DNA of 64,000 bases from Thermoproteota archaeon (lineage in GTDB: Archaea; Korarchaeota; JAOZGF01; JAOZFZ01): contig JAOZFT010000004.1 in assembly GCA_027492035.1 (NCBI GenBank), positions 1 to 64,000 of the forward strand, read 5' to 3'. The position numbers and the translations under genes are program-made. Under the pieces are notes generated by a model that had not been told where the DNA came from, searched no databases, and saw only the letters and a list, made by a program, of their open reading frames with translations. Positions 54,177-62,997 of the stretch are shown here, piece after piece. Numbering within the stretch: the first letter of the stretch is position 1; each line of letters starts with the position of its first letter.

Positions 54177-54467
54177 TTAAAAATTTTTTAATTCTTTATT
54201 TAGCAGTTCAGCCATTATATGGCTTGTTACCTCAACATACACCTGCGATACCCCCTCTATTTTGGAAATCCTTTCTTTAATTTCTTTACCTATCATTAAA
54301 GCAAAAGCAGGTGGACAAAAAGGTGAAGTTAAGTGAAACTTTACTTTAATAGTACTATTTCTAATTTTTACTTCATCCACTAATTTCAACTCTGTAATAG
54401 GTACACCTATTTCAGGATCTAAAACTTTACTTAATTCTTGAAGGATCTGGTTTTCAGTAACCGTCAT
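54177..54467 (-). CDS. MIP18/SufT-family (DUF59) Fe-S assembly protein
   Basis: 96 residues. LSKVLDPEIGVPITELKLVD and LTSPFCPPAFALM, with its conserved Cys, are the DUF59/PaaD-like motif. These small proteins help mature iron-sulfur proteins. It is convergent with the DUF72 gene, 10 bp apart. Fe-S clients in the window include the ferredoxin, the radical SAM protein and aconitase X. Start ATG with a GGTG-type site. Confidence 0.85.
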   Translation of the reverse strand: MTVTENQILQELSKVLDPEIGVPITELKLVDEVKIRNSTIKVKFHLTSPFCPPAFALMIGKEIKERISKIEGVSQVYVEVTSHIMAELLNKELKNF

Positions 54468-54570
54468 AATTATTTCACCTCTTTAGGCTTCTTCTTCCCC
54501 TCTAACCAAAAAAATGAAACTCAATATTTAAAAAAAGTGAATATTCCTTTTCACAAAGGAGGTAGGGATT

Positions 54571-55134
54571 ATGGAAAGCTTGATTGAAGAGATTTTGCAG
54601 TGGGGCAAAATTATTTATGAAAGAGGGCTTGTTTCGGGAAGGAACGGAAGCATCAGTGCAAGAGTTGGAGATTTCATGTACATCACAAAAAGAGATACAC
54701 CCCTCTTTATGCTCAAACAGGAAGATATAATGACTTTTCTGATTTCGAAAGATGAAAAAAACTCTGATTCTGGAATTGACGTCATTGTTCATAGGGAAAT
54801 TTATAGAAACTCTAAATTTAATGCCATCATTAAAGTTTACCCCTTGTATTGCATGGTTTATTCAACTGTTTTTAACCAGCTTGAAACTACTGGTTTACCC
54901 TACAAACTTACTAAAAACTTGGGAGTAGTGCCTGTTTTAAAGTTTGAAAACATTCAAAAACTGGTTCATGAAGTAGTGAGGAGTTTAGGGAGGAGTAAAT
55001 TGCTGATGATTCATTCGTATGGAGTGTTGAGCACAGGTTTTGATTTAAGGGAGTGTTTTAATCAAGTTGAAGAGCTTGAGTCCTTTCTTAAGTTTAAGTT
55101 TATGTTAAAACTTGGACAAGGTCTTCAAAAATAA
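54571..55134 (+). CDS. class II aldolase/adducin-fold protein without zinc ligands
   Basis: 187 residues. The layout of AraD/FucA aldolases is clear: RGLVSGRNGSISARVGDFMYIT, then the helix VIVHREIYRNSKFNAIIKVY. The family's zinc pair HxHP is replaced by KVYP, and the last zinc His in the NHG region is altered (MIHSYGVLSTG). Zinc-dependent aldol chemistry is therefore unlikely. Strong GGAGGT before the ATG. Monocistronic. It may be a non-catalytic adducin-like protein or have changed metal use. Confidence 0.75.
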   Translation: MESLIEEILQWGKIIYERGLVSGRNGSISARVGDFMYITKRDTPLFMLKQEDIMTFLISKDEKNSDSGIDVIVHREIYRNSKFNAIIKVYPLYCMVYSTVFNQLETTGLPYKLTKNLGVVPVLKFENIQKLVHEVVRSLGRSKLLMIHSYGVLSTGFDLRECFNQVEELESFLKFKFMLKLGQGLQK

Positions 55135-55306
55135 AGCAGTTTAGATTTTCAGAGGATGAAAGGCCCCTTTTAGTTGATTAGCTATTTTATTTTTTCTTTT
55201 TGACGAAAACTCCTTTTTTGAACAGTTTCCAAAACAAAAAACTTTATATACGGACTCTTCCTTTTGAGAAAAGCAAGTTTTCCTTTTTCTAAGGTGAACT
55301 GTTAAA

Positions 55307-56014
55307 ATGTTAAAAAAGAAATTTTTTAAGTTCCTTGTAACAGTATTGGCTTCTGCCCTCTTATTAGCTACGTTAATGCCTCCATGTTTTTCTTTTCAAG
55401 AAATTGACTTATCTAACCGCTTCTACCTTGTCCAGAGCCAGAAAGTTCTTGTCATAACAGGTGACAACCCTGTGCCTGAAGATTTAAAAGCTGCCCAATT
55501 GGTTGCTGATTCTTTGAAGGAGAAAGGGAACTCTTCTGTTGAAATAGTTTCAGTTTCCCAAGTAAATAAGGAAGAGATAGAAACAAATAACTTGGTTTTA
55601 ATAGGGGGTCCCTTAAGCAATTTCTGGTACTACAGGTTACAATCACACTTCTCTTCATGGTTGACATATTACAAGGACAAGTGGACACTTGCAATTTCAG
55701 GTGTTCTCATTCAACATTTAAACAGCGGTTTCATAGATTTAGAAGTTAATCCCTATAATAGCAACAAGTTTGTTTTCATTGTCGCTGGAATGACTAGAAA
55801 TGGGACTCTTGCTGCAGGAATGGCTTTTGCAGAGTCTGATTTGTTAGCAAACAAAATAACAATTGTCAACTTTGTTGAAGGAGGTTATAAAGAAGTGATG
55901 TGCTTACCTTGGTTGGATGAGACAGTTAGAGAGAGACTGCAGTTAACACTTCCAGTAATGGGAAGCCTTTCCAGGACAGTCTTTGTTTTAACAAATTTTA
56001 AATTGATAGGTTGA
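55307..56014 (+). CDS. exported protein with S-layer-like domain
   Basis: 235 residues. A signal peptide at 1-30 (FLVTVLASALLLATLMPP) precedes KVLVITGDNPVPEDLKAAQL, NNLVLIGGPLSNFW and FIVAGMTRNGTLAAGMAFAE, the pattern of archaeal S-layer-associated domains with a GG-P loop. It has no membrane anchor at the C-terminus, so it may be secreted or bound to other surface proteins. A TATA-like box at about 55240 (CTTTATATA) precedes it. It is convergent with the PINc-ATPase gene, 7 bp apart. Confidence 0.65.
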   Translation: MLKKKFFKFLVTVLASALLLATLMPPCFSFQEIDLSNRFYLVQSQKVLVITGDNPVPEDLKAAQLVADSLKEKGNSSVEIVSVSQVNKEEIETNNLVLIGGPLSNFWYYRLQSHFSSWLTYYKDKWTLAISGVLIQHLNSGFIDLEVNPYNSNKFVFIVAGMTRNGTLAAGMAFAESDLLANKITIVNFVEGGYKEVMCLPWLDETVRERLQLTLPVMGSLSRTVFVLTNFKLIG

Positions 56015-56021
56015 AAAGTTT

Positions 56022-57587
56022 TCAGGAGGATTTCACATACTCCAACTTAACCCCTTTCTTTAATAACTTAATTAGTGTCCTCCCTTCCCTTGATCTTCTC
56101 TTAATTTTTATTTTTCCATCAGAGCCGCAGTGAGCAGTGAAAATATATCTTCCGTCAGCATAAATATCTGTTTCACTGTTTTCAAAGCCTCCAGGAAGCT
56201 TTAGAACAATCATTCCACGGATGATTTTGTAATATTCTTCTTCCTCTTCTTTAATAGGCATAACAACAACTTCTTCACCGAAAGAGTAAAGTTCATAGTC
56301 TAACTCACCTGTTGAGAGATCTCTTACCTCAATAACTGGACGTGACAACGCCCTGTCTGTGAAACCAGTTGGAACCTTTGTTTTTATTTGGAGAGTGTAA
56401 ACTTTCTCTATTCTCCCTTCTTTAATAAATATGACTGTATCAACTATTTGAGGAATCATGCCTAGCTCTACTCTTCCTATCAGTCTCTGTATAGCATCAA
56501 CTGGTGAGGAAGCATGAGTCACCCCTATCATCCCTACACCTGCTAACCTCATATCGGTGTAAACTTCAAAATCTGATGTTTTCCTCATTTCATCAAATAC
56601 TGTGTAATCAGGCCTTACAAGCAGCAGCACATCCGCTGTTTTAGACATGTCACCCTTTATTGAAGTGTACTGACTTACTTGTGGGGGCACAACTAAATCT
56701 CTTGGACTTTCCATTGTTTTAACGATTTTACCCTTTTTGAAGTACCATTCAGCTAAAGCTTGAGCAAACGTGGTTTTACCTGCTCCAGGGGGGCCTGAAA
56801 TAAGTATTCCTTCCGCTTTTTCACCTAGTCTTTTAATTAGTTTTCTTGACATGTCGTAATCTTCCAGTTTCACTTTCACAATCGGCCTTACGGCTGTTAT
56901 TTCAAGCCTTTCAGAGAAAGGAGGAACAGCTATTACTATTCTGTACTGGTGGAGTTGAATAACTGAAACCCCTTCTTCGTCTATCTCCACGAAACTATAG
57001 GGGTCTCTCCCTACCTTTTCTAGTATTTCAATAATCATTGCCTTCATTTCTTCAGTAGTTAACTCTTTATCAGACAGTTTAACCAGTCTCCATTTCCCAG
57101 GCTCCCCCTTTTTAGCTAACGGCTTACACCCTTCTTTCAAATGGATACTCATGACACCAGGTTCGAAAAATTTCTCTATAAAAGTGTTTCTGGTTTCAGG
57201 CCTTATTAAAATACTTTTCACCCCTTCAAGTTCAGCTATTTTACTTGTTACAAATTTAGCTGTTAAGAGAGTAGCGTTGTTTTTTTTGGCTATTTCTCTG
57301 CTTACTCTTGAAGCTGTTTTTTCGTTAACTTCCCCTTGAGTAAGTGGTTCATAGATTTCTAGGTTTATTATTCCCTCCTCATGGCATTTTTTCAATTTTT
57401 CCAGTTCATCTAAAGCACTTAAGCTTCGAGTCTTACCCTTCAAAAATTCTTGTTCCGTTAACCTTAAAACCTCAGAGGGAATTATTAGGTCCCCCCTGAT
57501 TTTTTTGGACCTGAAGTAATCCGAAACAAAGGAGTTGTAGATTGATGAATAATCTGCTACATAAACTTGTTGCACTCTGGTTCCCAT
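56022..57587 (-). CDS. PINc-domain ATPase (COG1855)
   Basis: 521 residues. The N-terminal PIN domain (~8-125; VADYSSIYNSF, then ATLLTAKFVTSKIAE) has nuclease acids. A T2SSE-like ATPase follows with ISGPPGAGKTTFAQALAEW as Walker A and VLLVRPDYTVFDEMRKTSDF as Walker B. The last ~80 residues resemble a KH RNA-binding unit (ADGRYIFTAHCGSDGKIKI). COG1855 is conserved across archaea and is thought to act in RNA handling. The ATG start lies 25 bp after an unknown gene on the same strand. Confidence 0.9.
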   Translation of the reverse strand: MGTRVQQVYVADYSSIYNSFVSDYFRSKKIRGDLIIPSEVLRLTEQEFLKGKTRSLSALDELEKLKKCHEEGIINLEIYEPLTQGEVNEKTASRVSREIAKKNNATLLTAKFVTSKIAELEGVKSILIRPETRNTFIEKFFEPGVMSIHLKEGCKPLAKKGEPGKWRLVKLSDKELTTEEMKAMIIEILEKVGRDPYSFVEIDEEGVSVIQLHQYRIVIAVPPFSERLEITAVRPIVKVKLEDYDMSRKLIKRLGEKAEGILISGPPGAGKTTFAQALAEWYFKKGKIVKTMESPRDLVVPPQVSQYTSIKGDMSKTADVLLLVRPDYTVFDEMRKTSDFEVYTDMRLAGVGMIGVTHASSPVDAIQRLIGRVELGMIPQIVDTVIFIKEGRIEKVYTLQIKTKVPTGFTDRALSRPVIEVRDLSTGELDYELYSFGEEVVVMPIKEEEEEYYKIIRGMIVLKLPGGFENSETDIYADGRYIFTAHCGSDGKIKIKRRSREGRTLIKLLKKGVKLEYVKSS

Positions 57588-57612
57588 TTCACTTGTTCCC
57601 CCATTCCAATAG

Positions 57613-58125
57613 TTAGAGACCTTTTAGTAATATTTCTTCCTTGAAGTTTTCAAAAAGTTGTTTTCTCCTTTTTAGTTCAGGTATTTTTTCAGTGAAAACC
57701 TCTGAACCATAAACCCTTTCTATTAACTTAAAAGCCAATTCAATAATTTCAACAGCGTCTTTAAAAAAGTTTAGTGTTCGCATCTCGACATTTCTAGCCA
57801 GTATCTTTACCTTATCCCCTTCCCTTATAAGTAATTCATCAAAATAGAGATTTCCTTTATCATCCTCCTTCATTTGGGCGTCAACAGAGAAGAGGGATGG
57901 GTTACCGCTTTCATCAATAAATAAGTGTCCACTGTAAAAACCTTCATTATAGAGAGCAATACACGCATTTAACAAATCAATTATTACTGACTCAAAATGG
58001 ATCCTGAATTGTTTAACGAAAGGGTTCAGTGTTTTGCCTGAATCAAGTCTGTTAAGGGATAGTTTAAGCGTACAAATTATTCCTTTATCCCTTTTTAGTT
58101 CAAAGTTTTCCAGGGTGAAAAACAA
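57613..58125 (-). CDS. unknown protein upstream of the PINc-ATPase
   Basis: 170 residues, not recognised. It is soluble and mixed alpha/beta: ENFELKRDKGIICTLKLSLN, then a long helix VKQFRIHFESVIIDLLNACI, and charged helices at the end. There are no catalytic motifs. The TTG start has AGAGGT 8 nt upstream. The 25-bp gap to the COG1855 ATPase supports an operon, so a role in the same RNA-related process is possible. Confidence 0.6.
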   Translation of the reverse strand: MFFTLENFELKRDKGIICTLKLSLNRLDSGKTLNPFVKQFRIHFESVIIDLLNACIALYNEGFYSGHLFIDESGNPSLFSVDAQMKEDDKGNLYFDELLIREGDKVKILARNVEMRTLNFFKDAVEIIELAFKLIERVYGSEVFTEKIPELKRRKQLFENFKEEILLKGL

Positions 58126-58239
58126 ATTTTTTAACCTCTAAACTTACTTTTCCTTTTGAACCTTATTTAAATCCTCTTTCCACTCTTTCTTTTTAAATCC
58201 GTTACTTTTTGTTAAGGTTGATGCAGGTGGGAGGGTAAG

Positions 58240-58815
58240 ATGAAGAATTGGAAGAGAGGGGTGCGAGTTTTAGGTGTTGCTGAATCCTTTGCAAAGAAGG
58301 AGAAATTTTCTTGGGTTGTGGGAGTTGTTATGAAACCGAACCTTTTCATTGACGGAGTTAAGTTTGTTAATTTAACTGTTGGGGGGCTGGATGGAACAGA
58401 GAAAATAATTAAGTTGATTAAAAAATTTAACCGAAACGACATAAGGGTTTTGATGTTTAATGGCTGCGTTATAAGTTGGTTTAACATTATTTCGCTTCCA
58501 GAGATTTACGAAGAGTTCAGAATTCCCTTAGTTTGTGTAACTTACAATGAATCAGAGGGATTAGAGAAATTTTTGAAGGAGTACTTCCCTTCATCTTATA
58601 AGCAAAGGCTGAAACTTTATTTGGAGAACGGACCGAGAGAAAAGGTGAAATTGAAAACCGGTAAAGAGGTTTTTCTTAGATTTTTAGGTTTAAATAGAGA
58701 GGAGGCTGCGGAATTAGTAAATCTTTTCACTGTACAAGGGAAGAAACCTGAACCTTTGAGAGTAGCTAATTTAATAGCTAGAGAGTTAAGGCTAACTGTT
58801 AAGGAGAGTAAATAA
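58240..58815 (+). CDS. DUF99/UPF0215 family protein (endonuclease V-like fold)
   Basis: 191 residues. GVRVLGVAESFAKKE, VVGVVMKPNLFIDGVKFVNL, TVGGLDGTEKI and IRVLMFNGCVISWFNII follow the DUF99 pattern, related in fold to endonuclease V. The usual early Asp (LGIDD) is missing (LGVAES), and the usual GxxxxGFN is CVISWFN, so catalysis may be lost or changed. GGTGGGAGGG precedes the ATG. Divergent from the operon at 58125. Confidence 0.75.
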   Translation: MKNWKRGVRVLGVAESFAKKEKFSWVVGVVMKPNLFIDGVKFVNLTVGGLDGTEKIIKLIKKFNRNDIRVLMFNGCVISWFNIISLPEIYEEFRIPLVCVTYNESEGLEKFLKEYFPSSYKQRLKLYLENGPREKVKLKTGKEVFLRFLGLNREEAAELVNLFTVQGKKPEPLRVANLIARELRLTVKESK

Positions 58816-58995
58816 TTTAATTGTTTAGGAAACTTTTCTGAATGTTTCCAAAGGTAACTTTTTTAAAAAAAATTGAAAAAAGAACCTTGGAAAAAGAAAG
58901 TATTGTTTTCAATCCCCTAAGCTTTTTTTAAGAAAAAGAAGCAATACAGATACCTTTTTTCAACAGTACTTTTTGTTAAAAAAGAGGCTTCATCC

Positions 58996-60117
58996 ATGAA
59001 TGAAGAAGAAACTGTTGTGACACCTTGGGAAGTGAAAGGGAAACTTGACTATGTAAAACTAATTGAAGAATTCGGTACAAAACCATTAACTAAAGAAATA
59101 ATTGATAAACTTAAGAGTATCAGTGGTGGCCAGCATCACCTGATGATCAGAAGAAAACTTTTCTTTTCACACCGTGACTTCGACTTAATACTTAACCTTT
59201 ACGAGGAAGGAGAGAAAATAGTGCTTTACACAGGTAGAGGCCCATCCGGGCCTGTGCATCTTGGCCATTATGTCCCCTGGATTTTCACAAAATATCTTCA
59301 AGACGTTTTACATGCAAAGCTTTATTTTCAAATGACAGACGATGAAAAATTTCTTTTCCACAGAAACCTAACTCTTAAAGAAACAAAGAAATACACCATT
59401 GATAATGCTTTAGACGTGATTGCTGCAGGTTTTGACCCTAAAAAAACAAAGATCATAGTGGATTCAGAAAATATCTCATATCTTTACAAGATAGCTCTTA
59501 AAGTTGCTAAAAACATAACTTTTTCAACTATGAAAGCTGTTTTTGGATTCAAGGCAAGCACAAACATAGGTTTGATTTTTTACCCAGCCATTCAAGCAGT
59601 ACCAGCTTTTCTAGAAATGGAGTTGACAGGTGAAAGAACATATACGTTAATTCCTTGTGCCATTGACCAAGATCCTTACTGGAGAATTACACGCGACGTG
59701 GCAGCAAAAATAGGGTACACTAAACCTGCAAGTATTTACAATAAGTTTTTTCCAGGTTTATTAGCAGAAGGTAAAATGTCTTCCTCAATCCCGGAAAGCA
59801 CAATTTACATGACTGATAGAGATGAAGATGTGAAAATGAAGATAATGAACGCTTTCACAGGGGGGCAGCCGACAATTAGAGAACAGAGAGAGAAGGGAGG
59901 GAACCCTGAAATATGCACTGTTTTCCAATACCTTTACTTCCTTTTTGAACCGAGAGATGACAAGATAAGGGAGAGAGAAAAAGCTTGCCGAAAAGGCGAA
60001 ATTCTTTGTGGGGAATGTAAACAATATTTGATAGATAAGATAATTAAGTTTTTAGGGGAACATAGAAAGAAAAGAAAGAGGGCTGAATCTTTACTTGACA
60101 AGTTTTTAATGAAGTAA
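58996..60117 (+). CDS. trpS: tryptophanyl-tRNA synthetase
   Basis: 373 residues. GRGPSGPVHLGHYVPWIF contains the HIGH-type motif, and LLAEGKMSSSIPES the KMSKS loop. VTPWEVKGKLDYVKLIEEFG at the N-terminus is typical of archaeal/eukaryotic TrpRS, and DQDPYWRITRDVA fits the tryptophan site. It charges tRNA-Trp. AGAGG lies 8 nt before the ATG. Monocistronic. Confidence 0.95.
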   Translation: MNEEETVVTPWEVKGKLDYVKLIEEFGTKPLTKEIIDKLKSISGGQHHLMIRRKLFFSHRDFDLILNLYEEGEKIVLYTGRGPSGPVHLGHYVPWIFTKYLQDVLHAKLYFQMTDDEKFLFHRNLTLKETKKYTIDNALDVIAAGFDPKKTKIIVDSENISYLYKIALKVAKNITFSTMKAVFGFKASTNIGLIFYPAIQAVPAFLEMELTGERTYTLIPCAIDQDPYWRITRDVAAKIGYTKPASIYNKFFPGLLAEGKMSSSIPESTIYMTDRDEDVKMKIMNAFTGGQPTIREQREKGGNPEICTVFQYLYFLFEPRDDKIREREKACRKGEILCGECKQYLIDKIIKFLGEHRKKRKRAESLLDKFLMK

Positions 60118-60614
60118 ATTTTTAAACAGTTACTTCCTACACAAATTTATTGAAAGAATTTTAGAGATGATGAAAAAGATTAGAAAGGATTTCTTAAATG
60201 ACTTTCTGACGGGCAAACTGATCTTTTTCTCTTTATTAAGGGAGAGCACTAAGAGAATTAGGCAACATTAGGAATAAATAAAAACAACGTGGGCTGGAGA
60301 GGCCTATAGAAAACTTTACTTACATTTAGTATTGCCTAAAATATTTTGAGTTACTTCTTTTTAAACTGCTTTTTCTAAATTTTTAGGTTGAAATAATGAA
60401 CTTTCTTACCTATAAACTTCTCTTGTCTTTTTTGGGAAGCCTTTTAATGAACATAACAAATTATATTTTTCTAAACACGGAAAAACCAAGCATCCTTTTT
60501 GTCATCAGAATTTTCTTTGAAGCCTGTCCTTTTACAGCTAACGGATCAATACCTTTTTTTGAATCAATAGCAAGCTTATTTATTATTTGTTCTTCGATTT
60601 TTATGAACTTCTTT
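60118..60614. other. intergenic stretch between trpS and pyrG
   Basis: No secure gene. A 34-codon forward ORF at 60167-60271 (RKDFLNDFLTGKL within) has no ribosome site. A later forward frame reads AGEAYRKLYLHLVLPKIF-stop near 60290-60350; both may be remnants of a lost gene. Two opposing ORFs overlap at 60396-60649. The reverse one (62 residues, basic, ends VFRKI) overlaps the pyrG 3' end by 35 bp and reads more like protein than the forward one, but lacks a ribosome site. Confidence 0.35.
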
Positions 60615-62264
60615 TTAAAGTTTTTTGGCCTTTTGCCACTGTGAAGCATTTAATTTGTTGCTGATACATGCTTCCACAAATCCTTTAAACAACGGGTTAG
60701 GTCTTAACGGCCTTGAAGTGAATTCTGGGTGGAATTGACTGGAAACCATGAAAATGTGACCCGACAACTCTGCAATTTGCATTATTTTACCGTCAGGTGT
60801 TGTTCCTGAAAAAACAATTCCATTCTTTTCTAACACATCCACGTATTCCGGATTAATTTCATATCTATGTCTAAATCTTTCAACTACTTCTGTTTTCCCG
60901 TAAAGTTTGTATGCTAAGGTGTTAGGTTTTATTTTAACTCTTTGACCACCTAGTCTCATTGTTGCACCATATTTATGTTTTTCTATAAGCTTCTTCTGCC
61001 AAGGGAGGAGGTCAACAACGGGGTGAGGGGTATCTGGATCAACTTCAGTTGTATGGGCCCCTTTTAAGCCGCATACGTTTCTAGCGAATTCAACAATGGC
61101 TAACTGCATACCAAAACAAAGCCCCAAATAGGGGATGTTGTTCTCCCTTACATATTTGATTGCAGTTATCTTTCCTTCAACACCAAAGCTTCCAAAACCA
61201 CCTGGTACAATTACACCGTTAAACTTTTTCAGAGTAAATAAATTGGCTATGTTTTTCTCGAATGTTTTGGCGTCTATAAATTTAATATCTGGTTTAACGC
61301 TGCTATACCAGCAGGCGTGTTTAACTGCCTCTATTACTGAAATATAGGAGTCTGGTAACTTGAACCTCCCTGTATCAAAGTATTTCCCAACTATTGCTAT
61401 TTTTACGCTGTCATTTAACTTTTTAACTTTCTCAATGAATTCCCTCCATTTTTCAAACTTAGGTGTTCTTGAGGACATATGGAGTTTTTTCAATATTTTA
61501 TCTCCAAGTTTCTGTTTTTCAAATACTAGGGGGAGTTCATAGATGTTTTCTAGGTTAGGGTCTGAAATCACATATTCTTCTTTAACGTTAGAGAAAAGAG
61601 CTATTTTCTTTTTCCTTACTTCGTCCAAAGGTTCTTCAGACCTGCAAACAACAAAGTCGGGAAGGATACCTAACTCCCTTAATCTGGCGACACTATGCTG
61701 AGTTGGCTTTGTTTTAGCCTCTCCTAAATGTGGAGGGACAGGGACATAACTTACATGGACAAAAAGCACTTTTTCTCCGTCAAACTTCATTTGTCTTGCT
61801 GCTTCAAGAAAAAGAACGTTTTCGTAGTCACCCACAGTTCCACCTATCTCTATGAGTGCAAAGTCCATGTTGTCCGCTACACAACGATACCTTCTTTTTA
61901 TTTCATCAGTTACGTGAGGGATAGGTTGAACTGTTTGTCCAAGGTATTCGCCACTTCTTTCCTTCATTATTACTTCGTAAAAGACTTGTCCAGTGGTTAT
62001 GTTGTGGGATTTAGAGAGGTTCAAGTCTAGGAAGCGTTCATAATGTCCAAGGTCTTGGTCTATTTCTCCACCGTCTTCTGTAACCCAAACCTCCCCATGT
62101 TCCGTGGGGCGGAGAGTACCGGCGTCGAAATTAATGTAGGGGTCTACCTTTGCAGCTGTCACTTTAAACCCTCTGAATTGAAGCATTTTAGCTATGGAGG
62201 CAGTTGCAACACCTTTCCCTAAACCACTTAGAACACCGCCTGTGACAAAAATATAAACAACCAT
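60615..62264 (-). CDS. pyrG: CTP synthase
   Basis: 549 residues. FVTGGVLSGLGKGVATASIA is the ATP/UTP synthetase N-terminus, DPYINFDAGTLRPTEHGEVW follows, and the C-terminal class I glutaminase has GLCFGMQLAIVEF (nucleophile Cys) and FHPEFTSRP. It makes CTP from UTP, ATP and glutamine. Full length. The protein ends NASQWQKAKKL at 60615, and the next reverse-strand gene upstream, scpA, ends about 55 bp before its start. Confidence 0.95.
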   Translation of the reverse strand: MVVYIFVTGGVLSGLGKGVATASIAKMLQFRGFKVTAAKVDPYINFDAGTLRPTEHGEVWVTEDGGEIDQDLGHYERFLDLNLSKSHNITTGQVFYEVIMKERSGEYLGQTVQPIPHVTDEIKRRYRCVADNMDFALIEIGGTVGDYENVLFLEAARQMKFDGEKVLFVHVSYVPVPPHLGEAKTKPTQHSVARLRELGILPDFVVCRSEEPLDEVRKKKIALFSNVKEEYVISDPNLENIYELPLVFEKQKLGDKILKKLHMSSRTPKFEKWREFIEKVKKLNDSVKIAIVGKYFDTGRFKLPDSYISVIEAVKHACWYSSVKPDIKFIDAKTFEKNIANLFTLKKFNGVIVPGGFGSFGVEGKITAIKYVRENNIPYLGLCFGMQLAIVEFARNVCGLKGAHTTEVDPDTPHPVVDLLPWQKKLIEKHKYGATMRLGGQRVKIKPNTLAYKLYGKTEVVERFRHRYEINPEYVDVLEKNGIVFSGTTPDGKIMQIAELSGHIFMVSSQFHPEFTSRPLRPNPLFKGFVEACISNKLNASQWQKAKKL

Positions 62265-62319
62265 TTAATTACTCATCTCCCCTTTTTCCCAAATTTTGTG
62301 AAAGAGACTTGCTAAAATT

Positions 62320-62997
62320 TTAAATTAATCTCTTCTCAATTTGTTTTAAGTATTGGTTTCTTGTTTCAGAAAATTTAGGAATTATTATGTGAATCTCTCC
62401 GAAGTTTTCGTCTTGTGAGATGTCGATTTTCTTACTTTTAACAAGGAAAAGAATGGAAATAAAAAGATCTATTATTTCTTCTTTGGGTTTACCTGAAATT
62501 AAGGCTGTAAAAGAGATTTTGCTTTTTCGGAGAAGCATCAACAGGGAATAGGTTTTGTGTATAGTTTCTGAAAAGTCAAATGTAAATACTTTATTGCTGA
62601 ATTCTTCCCTTTCCTCTATCTTATTTACTTCTGTTTTTCTCCTCCAGTACTTTCCCATAGATGCTTTAAGTGCAGAAACTAGTTCATCGTAGGTTATAAA
62701 CTCCCTTGTTTTGAGAATAGGCACTAAATTTACTTCCTCTGGATTTGTTTCTACCTTACGCACTTGCCTTTTTGAAACTTGCTTTTTCTTTTTCAAAATG
62801 TACTCTATCTTCATCCTCAGAAGGATGGCAGCAGCTAAAATTACTCTTCCAGAAATTTTGAGGTCTACTTCCACTTTCTCTATTTCTTTTAAATACTCAT
62901 CTGCTAAAGCTGAAATATCTATTTCCCAAGGGTTAAATTTCTCTTTTACTATTCGGTAAAGTAACCCTTCCCAATCCCTGAAATTAATTTTTTTCAT
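62320..62997 (-). CDS. scpA: segregation and condensation protein ScpA
   Basis: 225 residues. The start NFRDWEGLLYRIVKEKFNPW and EIDISALADEYLKEIEK is the ScpA N-domain that binds the SMC neck, with LAAAILLRMKIEYIL after it. The C-terminal winged helix, which binds the SMC head, ends EIHIIIPKFSETRN. It bridges SMC and ScpB (25984). Its ATG overlaps the smc stop by 4 bp, so the two are translated together. Confidence 0.9.
   Translation of the reverse strand: MKKINFRDWEGLLYRIVKEKFNPWEIDISALADEYLKEIEKVEVDLKISGRVILAAAILLRMKIEYILKKKKQVSKRQVRKVETNPEEVNLVPILKTREFITYDELVSALKASMGKYWRRKTEVNKIEEREEFSNKVFTFDFSETIHKTYSLLMLLRKSKISFTALISGKPKEEIIDLFISILFLVKSKKIDISQDENFGEIHIIIPKFSETRNQYLKQIEKRLI

Noticed and set aside
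60167-60271. Possible C/D-box sRNA (ATGATGA ... CTGA)
   Set aside because: Spacing is short and no internal D' and C' boxes fit; the same bases also open a short ORF. Too weak to call.
60461-60649. 62-codon reverse ORF overlapping the pyrG 3' end
   Set aside because: It reads somewhat like protein but has no ribosome site and no recognisable family; mentioned only within the intergenic entry.
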